A stretch of 22,803 nucleotides of DNA, from positions 35,418-58,220 of the forward strand of contig BFEA01000454.1 in assembly GCA_003427395.1 (NCBI GenBank), written 5' to 3'. Under the pieces are notes generated by a model that ran no database searches, had not been told where the DNA came from, and was given only the letters and a program-made list of their open reading frames with translations. The translations under genes and the position numbers were made by a program. The stretch is from Chara braunii. Taxonomy: Eukaryota; Streptophyta; Charophyceae; Charales; Characeae. Positions 10,020-18,400 of this stretch are shown piece by piece. Numbering within the stretch: position 1 is the first letter of the stretch; each line of letters begins with the position of its first letter.

Positions 10020-11122
10020 CTAAGACTGAACCGTATACGTGTCGAGCATTGAGGCGATAATCCCCCGGACTGACTTACAATTCATACGAATTTAACAGAC
10101 GAACTTTTGCAAATACAACATTAATTTTTTAATATATTGCACTTAACCTATAAATTATATTTGCTATATAAACTTTTTTTCACTCAATACGCATACAATG
10201 AATATATTTCAAAGATTGAGACTTAAAGGCAAAGCGATATCTTTACATTTTCACACAAGCAAAGACAAACATCAAAGTGCACAAATCTTTGACTTTTTCA
10301 AGAAAAACAAACACACGTTGTCTTTCAATAATGCGTCAAGAATAAAAATAGGTTCATGATATTTAAATGAATATAAGATGTATGATGTATTTGGCTTTGC
10401 AACTATTCATAATTTTTTTTAACAAAAAAAAAAAAGTCGGATATCCAAACAAAATGTACAAAAGTTACTTGTCGTTGAAGTGTCTGAGTCAAGGCTCAAA
10501 TGAGTATAAGTTTGTCAACAGGAGTCACGGATAAACAATGGATAATACATAGATGATCGTGATACGAACATGCAAACGAAATCAGACACATTGCACAGTT
10601 TTAACAAAGTCAACCATTTTTTCACTTTCACCCGCATTACACCTACACTTTCAAACCTTTCAGCCAAACATCCATTTTTTGACTAAATCATTCAGTCTCA
10701 TCTGATTTTAATCATTGAAGGATCATTTTTATCAAACACAAAACCTTTAGACAATGACCCGAAAATCATAATTGCCTTTATGTGCAAAGGTCGATATAAA
10801 ATGTGGGTGTTGAGGATGAGTGAGTGTTGAGTCGGCAAACCGATCATTTACTGTAAGACAACAAAATGTGGTCTTGTATACACTCATAATGAGTCTTTTT
10901 GGTTAAGATGATCTGCAATCGAAAACATGTCAACATGGTTTCAACTCCCCCTTTGACTATCGATATGACCACATCTGAAGTCCAATAATCCAAACTTCAA
11001 TCTAACGGACAAAAACTTCCTTTAAAGAAGTAGTCTCTTGGATTCACTTTTTGATCGCGTCTTTGATAAATAGTTATCCGATTTAATCAACCTAATAAGT
11101 CTTTAAGTGTAATCAGACTAAA

Positions 11123-11741
11123 AGTGAGTAAGTAGTATAAAGCCTCACTTAAGCTTTTATGTTACTACTTCTCCTAAGACTAGTCAATATGAACCCAGTT
11201 GAGCGGTAAGACGGTTCGTACAAAAATCTTTATCCTGCCGCTTCGATTAATCTAAACGCAGACAAGCACACTGGAGTACCCCACTACCCTTCAACATTAA
11301 ACAAACAGTAGGATAACTCACATTGAAGCAACCCACTATTTGTTTAGCATTCAACAATCAAATTACATCACGTTACAGTTCAACATAAGTTAGTGTATAA
11401 TTCAAGTTAGTAATAGGATGACCCTCACCGAAGCCCCCTACTACCGTTTGAATATTGCACAGTAATCTTGAAACATGCAATAAGATGACTCGCACTGCAT
11501 TATCCTACTACTCATTCGAATATTACGCAGAATCTTCCAACAAGTAGTAGGATGACCCTCACTAGAGTATCCTTCTACCTGTTTGAGCGTATGGCAAGTA
11601 AGCAAGCAGACAACAAGTAGTAGGATGACTCACGTTGGAGTATCCTTCGACTTTTTCACTATGAATTAGTTTACAGTAAAACTGATATTAGTTTGACCCT
11701 CACTGGAGCCACCTACTATCTCTTGAATATTGCGCAATTTG
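11123..11741. repeat. Hairpin array of module B, copy 3, left part
   Basis: The first half of the array in B3, before the foldback-like insertion. The hairpins match those of B1 in position and loop sequence. The array resumes at 14671 and ends near 15515. Confidence 0.7.
11733..11741. repeat. Left 9-bp flank repeat of the insertion (CGCAATTTG)
   Basis: CGCAATTTG here and CGCAATCTG at 14671-14679 flank the 2.93-kb insertion with one mismatch. In uninterrupted B copies the site occurs once, followed by ACTTACACAAG. It is best read as a target-site duplication. One complication is that CACAAGT right after the left copy also resembles B sequence. Confidence 0.6.
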
Positions 11742-11996
11742 CACAAGTGGTTATCCGGTACCTGAAATTTCATAGATAGATGAAAATTGTGAAGTGGGAA
11801 AAATTGAGTTGTTTTGTTTGTCATGAAAATCATGCTTGGATCATGAATTCGGGAGGAGGTCATTGACATTCATGATGAAAAAATCTGGTCAAATAAATCT
11901 TAAAAAAAATGTATAGAAACTTTTCTATTTTTCACCCGTGTGAAGTGGTGACGATAAAAAACGAGCATGAAGTGGTGAAGATCTACATAGCACCGT

Positions 11997-12022
11997 GTTC
12001 GCATTCGGAGGCGAATGCGAAC
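11997..12022. repeat. Perfect 11-bp hairpin
   Basis: GTTCGCATTCG (11997-12007) and CGAATGCGAAC (12012-12022) are exact reverse complements around the loop GAGG. Confidence 0.9.
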
Positions 12023-12260
12023 AAGCGCCAAAAACCCTCTGAATGGGAACATAAAAAATATTTTTAAAAAACAATTCTCAAAAAAATATGAAAATAAATA
12101 TGTTATGTAAAATAATGATACAAGCAACGTTTGCCTTGGAGTCATGTTCAAGTTCGTAACCAATCATAAGTTAAAAATGAAAAACCGAAAAACCAATATA
12201 TATTTATTTTTTTTTACGAAACAAAATTATGTTCGTCCGAACATGTTTGCTAGATGTTTG

Positions 12261-12284
12261 CGCGAATGTGCGAACACATTCGCG
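12261..12284. repeat. Perfect 10-bp hairpin
   Basis: CGCGAATGTG and CACATTCGCG pair exactly around CGAA. The arm sequence is related to that of the hairpin at 11997, and GTTCGTCCGAAC at 12231-12242 is a further small palindrome nearby, so this is a small family. Confidence 0.85.
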
Positions 12285-12309
12285 GGAACGTGAGGGGGCA
12301 CAAACACGT

Positions 12310-14570
12310 TCGTCGTGCTACGCAGGTGAAGATCATGAATTACATAAAAACAACCAGGGAGGTCCTTTCAGACCATTCATGGTATTCACCACTTCAAGAT
12401 CGTTCATAATTTTCATGATGCAAAAAAATCATCCTCAAAATCATGAACGAACCTGAAGTGGTAAAGATCATGAATGACATGAATGCACCCTTCCCCTCAA
12501 GCCACTGGAGGGGTGCTTTCAGACCATTCATGGTCTTAAACACTTCAAGATCATTCATGATTTTCATGATACATAAAGAGCATCATGAAAATCATGAACG
12601 GACCTGAAGTGCTGAAGGTCATGAATGGCATGAAAGCACCCTCCCCCTCAAGCCATCGGGGGGGTGCTTTCAGACCATTCATCGTCTTCACCACTTCACG
12701 ATTGTTCATGATTTTCATGATGCATAAAAAACATTATGAAAATCATGCAAGGACATGAAGTGGTGAAAATCATGAATGGCATGAAAGCACTCCCCCCTGC
12801 CATGGGGGGTGCTTAAAGTCCATTTATGATCTTCACCACTTCAAGATCGTTCATGATTTTCATTGTACATAAAGACCATCACGAAAATAACAAACGGACC
12901 TGAAGTGGTGAAGATCATGAATGACATGAAAGAACCCCCCTCCGGGCACCGGGGGGTGCTTTCAGATCATTAATAATCTTCACCACTTCAAGATCGTTCA
13001 TGATTTTCATGATGCATAAAAAATATCTTGAAAATCATGAACGAACCTGAAGTGGTGAAGATCATTAATGCCATGAAAGCACTCCCCCCGACCATCCGGG
13101 GGATTGCTTTCGGACCTCATGGTCTTCACCACTTCTACATCGTTTATGATTTTTATTATGCATAAAGAGCATCATGAAAATTATGAATGGACCTGAAGTG
13201 GTGAAGATCATGAATAGCACGAAAGCACCCCCCATGGCCAAGAGCATCATGAAAATCATGAACGGTTATGAAGTAGGGAAGATCATGAATGCCATGAAAG
13301 CACCCCCACTCACGAAGAGCATCATAAAAATCATGAACGAACCTGAAGTTCTAAAGATCATGAATGGAATGAAAACACCTGCCCCCGCCATCGAGGGGAT
13401 GCTTTCAGACCATTTATGATCTTCACCACTTGAAGATCGTTCATGATTTTCATGATCCATAAAGAACATCATGAAAATCATGAACGGACCTGAAGCGGTG
13501 AAAATCCTAAATGGCATGAAAACATCCTACCCCCCGACCACTGGAGGTGCTTTCAGACCATTCATTTTCAAGATCGTTCATGATTTTCATGATGCATAAA
13601 AAGCATCATGAAAATCATGAACGGACCTGAAGTGGTGAAGATCATGAATGTCATGAAAGCACCACTTCCGACCACCCGGGGGGTTGCTTTCAGACCATTC
13701 ATGGTCTTTACCACTTCAAGATCGTTCATGATTTTCATGGTGCATCATGGACGAACTTGCAGTGGTGAAGATCATAAAATGACATGAAAACACCCCCTCT
13801 GGCCACGAACGTCATGAAAATCACAAACGGACATGAAGTGGTGAAGATCGTGAATGACATAAAAACACCCCCCCTCGTGAACAAGAGCATCATGAAAATC
13901 ATAAACGGGCCTGAAGTGATGAAGAGGATGAATGGCATGAAAGCAGGGCCCCCTTGGAACTTTCAAACCAGTCATGGTCTTCACCACTTCAAGATCGTTT
14001 ACGATTTTTATGATGCATAAAGAGCATTATGAAAATTATGAAAAGACTTGAAGTGGTGAAGATCATGAATGCCATGAAAGTACCCCCCTCCCCGGTTACC
14101 CGGGGGTTTGCTTTAGGACCAGTCATGGTCTTCACCAATTCAAGATCGTTCATGATCCCCCCCCCCCTCTAAGGGCATCATAGAAATCATGAACGAACCT
14201 GAAGTGGTGAAGATCATGAATGTCATGAAAGCACCCCTCCTGCCCAAGAGCATAAAAACAATCTTAAATGAACCTGAAGTGGTGAAGATCACGAATGAAA
14301 TCAGACCATTCATGGTCCTCACCACTTCAAGATCGTTCATGATTTTCATGATGCATAAAAAACATCATGAAAATCATGAACAAACCTGAAGTGGTGAAGA
14401 TCATGAATGTCGTGAAAGCACCCACGCCCCCGGCCACGCAGGTGGTTGCTTTCAAACCATTCATGATCTTCACCACTTCAAGATCGTTCATGATTCTCAT
14501 GATGCAGAAAGAGCATCATGCAAGTCATGAAAAACCTTAAGTGGTGAAGACAATGAATTGTCCGAAAGGA
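12310..14570. repeat. Palindromic satellite, about 150-bp unit
   Basis: The array alternates two inverted modules. The first pairs GAAGTGGTGAAGATCATGAA with a downstream CATGGTCTTCACCACTTC-type arm, across a C-rich/G-rich centre beside GAAAGCACC/GGTGCTTTC. The second pairs GTTCATGATTTTCATGATGC with GCATCATGAAAATCATGAAC around a short AT-rich centre. I count roughly 13 copies of the CCACTTCAAGATCGTTCATG-type arm and about 18 of its partner, some units being truncated (for example near 13210-13400). Frames across it spell repeats such as KIMNGPEVVKIMN and are by-products of the repeat. Confidence 0.85.
14157..14167. repeat. Poly-C run in the palindromic satellite
   Basis: Eleven C in a row replace the usual ATTTTCATGATGC arm of one unit. 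This is a likely replication-slippage site. Confidence 0.9.
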
Positions 14571-14670
14571 GGCCCCCCGATCAAAAGTCAATGCAACCTG
14601 AAAATCATGAAGATAGAATATACACATGCTATATATATTCTGAAAAATATAGATGTTGTTAACCTTTTCT

Positions 14671-14679
14671 CGCAATCTG
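14671..14679. repeat. Right 9-bp flank repeat of the insertion (CGCAATCTG)
   Basis: The right copy of the flanking repeat, continuing into intact module B sequence ACTTACACAAG. Confidence 0.6.
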
Positions 14680-14792
14680 ACTTACACAAGTAATAGGATA
14701 ACCTACACTGAAGTATTTCCTTACTTCTTCGATGTCAGACAAACAACTTGTACGTAATCAGTAAACAGTCAGGCCTGACACACACACACGCA

Positions 14793-14795
<3 letters not shown>

Positions 14796-14886
<91 letters not shown>
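14796..14886. repeat. (TA)n microsatellite, 91 bp
   Basis: About 45 uninterrupted TA units. It occupies the same position in module B as 4975-4986 in B1, greatly expanded on the left side of an insertion. Confidence 0.97.
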
Positions 14887-14887
<1 letters not shown>

Positions 14888-15011
14888 GTGGGCGGCCTTG
14901 TACGCAAGAGGTTCTGAACAGAGGGAGTAGGAATGAAGAAAATTAAAAACGAATTTAAGGTTTTTTTTTTTTTTTTCCTTGTTTTTTTTGCTTTGGCGCT
15001 CTGATATCTTG

Positions 15012-15014
<3 letters not shown>
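14887..15014 (+). mobile_element. 128-bp 5'-truncated retroelement-like insertion in TA tract
   Basis: This sequence is absent from B1 and B2, and lies between TA tracts of 91 and 50 bp. It reads GGCCTTGTACGCAAGAGG, then TTCTGAACAG, a purine-rich stretch, a T-rich tract (15 T at 14962-14976), and ends GGCGCTCTGATATCTTGTGA before the second TA tract. The same series of motifs occurs in reverse orientation at 17821-17950. Sharing a 3' end while starting at different points is typical of 5'-truncated non-LTR retroposons. Confidence 0.65.

Positions 15015-15064
<50 letters not shown>
15015..15064. repeat. (TA)n microsatellite, 50 bp
   Basis: About 25 TA units directly after the 3' end of the insertion. 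It could be target sequence, or a TA tail added at insertion and later expanded. Confidence 0.95.
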
Positions 15065-15069
<5 letters not shown>

Positions 15070-15636
15070 GTTAAACATACACAAATAAGCAGTTTGATAA
15101 CTCGCACGAGATTATCTCAATATCTATCAATTCTCACAACTTTCACCCTCATCTAATCTCAATCAAGCTAGGGTCGAACAAGTAATAGGGCGACCAACGC
15201 TGGAATACCTATTAGTAGTTTGACATGTAGGCCAAAAATAAAATGACTCATACTGGAGACATTCCGCTATTCGTCTACTGTAAGATTATCAGTGTATATA
15301 CTTAGACGCATATGTGTAAACGATCTGCACACAGGCAAGCGGTATAATGACTCACAATCGAGTCCTCATCCCTCTTGCCTAGATATAACTTCATGTCATA
15401 CGAGTAGTTTGATAGTCTGCACTGAGGCATCGTACCACTCTTTCAGAACCAGGCAAACCACATATTTAAACAAGTAGTAGAGTAACTCACACTGAAGTAT
15501 CCCGCCAACCTTCAACACATAGTTGTCGCTCACCACCGACTTCAGAATCTGACGTGAAAGATCACAGTCTGACCGCTCTTTCCTTGAACTCGTCCTCGCC
15601 ACGCGTCCGGTACTGTAATCAATTATTGTATCATTG

Positions 15637-15960
15637 TCAGGCACGACAGTCCCATGTCATGCGGTAAGTATCAGACCTCATGGTCATGTCACGCAAGAGT
15701 AATGCACATGCGTTTGGGTTAGCGGGGGTACCACTCTGACTGTGCGTATCAACTATACCTCTCAGGGCTCCCTGTGACAAGATATAGTTTCGCGAGGTAC
15801 AACTCACCTCTACCTGAGGGGTTGTTACCACCCGTAGGTAGGCGTATCCCTGTTGAGCTACTGACTTATGTGCGAAGGATTTTTCTTGCAATTCCATAGC
15901 TAAATCAGTCGAGGGCATTTGCTCGATCGTCGTAGCATAGGTATACGCGCAGTTGAACGA
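15637..15960 (-). other. Open frame in B4, 107 codons, unrecognised
   Basis: This is the fourth copy of the frame, open from just after a TAG (15963-15961) to a TGA (15639-15637). It contains an internal ATG at 15918-15916, so a product of 93 residues is possible. It shares KSFAH and the ALRGIVDTHSQSG-type residues with B2. It differs from B3 at about 25 of 255 bases, with about 17 residue changes. Confidence 0.35.
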
Positions 15961-17031
15961 CTAAGACTGACCCGTATACGTGTCGGGCATTAAGGCGATG
16001 ATCTCCCGGACCAACCTACAATTCAGACAAACTTAACTAACGAACTTTTTCGCATACAAGATTAATTTTTTAATATATTGCACTTAAATTATATATGCTA
16101 TATAAACGTTTTTCACTCAATACACATACAATGAATAAATTTCAAAGGTTGAGACTTAAACACAAAGATATATCTTTACATTTTCACACAAGCAATTGAC
16201 TATTTCAAGAAAAACAAACATAGGTTGTCTTTCAATGATGCGTCAATAATAAAAATAGGTTCATGACATTTCAATGAATATGAGATGTATGATGTATTTG
16301 GCATTGCAAATGATCCTAATTTATTTTAACATAAAAAAAATGTCGGATATCTAAACCAAATGTACAAAAGTTACTTGTCTTTGAAGTGTCTGAGTCAAGG
16401 CTCAAATAAGTATAAGTTTGTCAACAGGAGTCACGGTTGCACAAGGGATAATACATGGATGGTCGTTTTACTAACCTGCAAACAAAATCAAACGCATTGC
16501 ATATTAATTCTAGCAGAGTGAATCATTTGTTCACTTTCACCCACATTATACTTACACTTTCAAACCTGTCAACCAAACACCCTTTTTTCGACTTAGTCAC
16601 TCAGTCTCATCTGATTTTAATCATTGAAGGATCATTTTTTACCAAACACAGAACCTTCAGACAATGATCCGAAAATCAGAATTGCCTTTATGTGCAAATG
16701 TTGATGCAAAGTGTGGGTGTTGAAGATGAGTGAGTGTCGAGTCGGCAAACCGATCTGTTACTGCAAGGCAACAACATGTGGTCTTGTATATACTCATAAT
16801 GAGTTTTTTTGGCTAAGATGATCTGCAATCGAACACATGTCAACACGGTTTTAACTCCCCCCTTGACTATCGATATGACCCCATCTAAAGTCAAGTAATC
16901 CGAACTTCAATCTAACGGATAACAACTTCCTTTGAAAAAGTAGTCTCTTTGATTCACTATTTGATTGTGTCTTTGATAAATAGCTATCCGATCCAAGCAA
17001 TCTAATAAGTTTTTAAGTGTAATCAGACTAA

Positions 17032-17740
17032 AAGTGAGTAACCAGTATCAAGACCCTCACTGAAGCTTTTATATTACCACTTCTCCTAAGACTAGTCAAT
17101 ATGAACCCAGTTGAACAGTAAGACGACTCGTACAAGAGTCTTTATCCTGTCGCTTTGATTAATCTAAACTCAGACAAGCACACTGGAGTACCCCACCACC
17201 CTTCAACATTAAACAGATAGAAGAATAACTCACACTGGAGCATCCCACTATTTGTTTAACATCCAACAGTCAAATCAGATCACATTACAGTTCAACATAA
17301 GTTAGTGTAGAATTCAAATTAGTAATAAGATGACCCTCACCAAAGCCCCGTACTACCTTTTGAATATTGCACAGTAATCTTTAAACATGTAATACGACGA
17401 CTCACACTGGAGTATCCTACTACTCGTTCGAATATTAAATAGACTAATCTTCAAACAAGTAGTAGGATGACCCTCACTAGAGTATCCTTCTACCTGTTTG
17501 AGCAGATGGAAAATAAGCAAGCAGACAACAAGTAGTAAGATCATGACTCACGTTGGAGTATCCTGCGACTTTTTTACTATCAGCTAGTTTACATTAAAAA
17601 TAGTATTAATTTGATCCTCACTGGATCCACCTACTATCTCTTGAAGATCGCTCAATTTGACTTACACAAATAATAGGATAACCTACACTAGAGTATTTCA
17701 CTACTTGTTCGATGTTAGACAAACAACTTGTACGTAATCA
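17032..17740. repeat. Hairpin array of module B, copy 4 (left part only)
   Basis: This holds the hairpins corresponding to B1 4231-4910, with the same loop consensus (for example GACTCACACTGGAGT near 17400 and GACCCTCACTAGAGT near 17470). The hairpins beyond the microsatellite are lost with the truncation. Confidence 0.65.
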
Positions 17741-17778
17741 GTAAACAGTCAGACCTGACACGCACAGACACAAAGACA

Positions 17779-17820
17779 CACACACACACATACACACACA
17801 CACACAATATTATATATATT
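17779..17820. repeat. (CA)n and short TA microsatellite in B4
   Basis: CA units with small interruptions are followed by AATATTATATATATT. This is the same locus as 4954-4986 in B1 and the junction with the reverse-oriented insertion. Confidence 0.9.
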
Positions 17821-18400
17821 GTTACAAAAATATCAGAGCGCAGATGCGAAAAAAAAGAAAGAAAAACAGAAAAAAATGAATTCAGTTTTTTATTTTCTTC
17901 CTTATAACTCCCCCTGTTCAGAACCTCTTGTGTACAAGGCCTCTCACATGGATGTAGGTTGAGAGGCGGCTGCCCCCACCCCCGTATGTCATATTGACCC
18001 ACTTGCACACAACCAAAAGGTAAAGAGGCAAATAAAATATGAAGGGAACAACCAAGTAATACAGAACAGGAAACAACAAAACTGATCCCAAATAACAAGT
18101 CCCACATGCAAACACCGCCTCTGCCCACAGGCCAAACGACGGGAGAAGACCAACCAGGATGTCAAGCATTCTTGCGTGCAAAAAAATCAAAAAGAACCTG
18201 GAGGACCGGTATAAAAAACAATCCCGGATGACGATGTCGGTGCGAATACCCTTACAAGGGTATCCGCCCTGGTTTTTGCAAGTGACAAAAAAATAAAGTT
18301 GGTTAAAAAGTTTAAGTATGTCGCGCAAGACGCGGCTGCGTTTTTGGTTTACGCTGATTGGATGGTTGACTAGAGTAGAGGGTGTGTGGGCGCGCACGCT
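17821..18400 (-). mobile_element. Retroelement-like insertion, 3' end at the B4 microsatellite
   Basis: On the minus strand this ends GCGCTCTGATATTTTTGTAACA directly at the TA tract. It matches the 14887-15014 element in order: GGCCTTGTAC-CAAGAGG, TTCTGAACAG, an A-rich stretch, a T-rich tract, then GCTCTGATAT. It extends further 5' than that copy. A minus-strand frame of 159 codons (18397-17918) ends at the TGA within TTCTGAACAG and is hydrophobic in the middle, but I recognise no reverse transcriptase or endonuclease motif. The right limit is not visible, so 18400 is a guess. The element removed or displaced the end of module B4. Confidence 0.5.
18242..18267 (-). repeat. Strong 12-bp hairpin inside the B4 insertion
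   Basis: The arms GCGAATACCCTT (18242-18253) and AAGGGTATCCGC (18256-18267) pair over 12 positions around AC. The single A-C mismatch becomes a G-U pair in a minus-strand RNA, which agrees with the orientation of the element. Confidence 0.75.

Larger units (their letters stand above)
11742..14670. mobile_element. Foldback-like insertion, 2,929 bp, in module B3
   Basis: The segment is absent from B1, B2 and B4 and is flanked by 9-bp near-identical direct repeats. Its left 570 bp is AT-rich and holds two perfect short hairpins (11997-12022 and 12261-12284). The remainder is a palindromic satellite of about 150-bp units (12310-14570). I see no transposase and no clear terminal inverted repeat; the ends (CACAAGTGGTTATCC left, AGAAAAGGTTAACA on the right end's opposite strand) share only GGTTA. 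A 9-bp duplication together with internally repetitive inverted arms fits non-autonomous foldback or Mutator-like elements, but other origins are possible. Confidence 0.6.
14680..15515. repeat. Hairpin array of module B, copy 3, right part
   Basis: This resumes the array after the foldback-like insertion and is split again by the TA tracts and 128-bp insert. The members here correspond to the B1 hairpins from 4861 onward. For the hairpin at 15176-15224 the pairing AGTAATAGG/CCTATTA is kept, although the bases differ from B1 and B2. Confidence 0.65.
9581..15527. repeat. Module B, copy 3 (interrupted by two insertions)
   Basis: This copy becomes about 2.75 kb once a 2,929-bp foldback-like insertion (11742-14670) and the TA-tract expansion with its 128-bp insert (14796-15064) are removed. 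It shares the B1 form of the 3-bp indel and the B1-type residues in the minus-strand frame. It continues into B4 without a spacer. Confidence 0.85.
15528..17820. repeat. Module B, copy 4 (truncated at the TA microsatellite)
   Basis: This copy follows B3 directly and ends at the CA/TA microsatellite, where a reverse-oriented insertion begins. The last part of the module, normally about 470 bp, is missing. It carries the B2 form of the 3-bp indel and a deletion of about 26 bp in the AT-rich block near 16195-16205. Confidence 0.85.

Noticed and set aside
12310-14400. Frames reading KIMNGPEVVKIMN and similar repeats
   Set aside because: They are translations of the palindromic satellite. The same pattern appears on both strands and in several frames.
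14796-15064. TA tracts read as coding (Ile-Tyr repeats)
   Set aside because: This is simple microsatellite translation.
17821-17850. TATCAGAGC resembling the initiator-tRNA primer-binding site of Copia LTR elements
   Set aside because: Only 9 of 12 bases match, there is no LTR beside it, and in both copies this position is the element end next to TA repeats.
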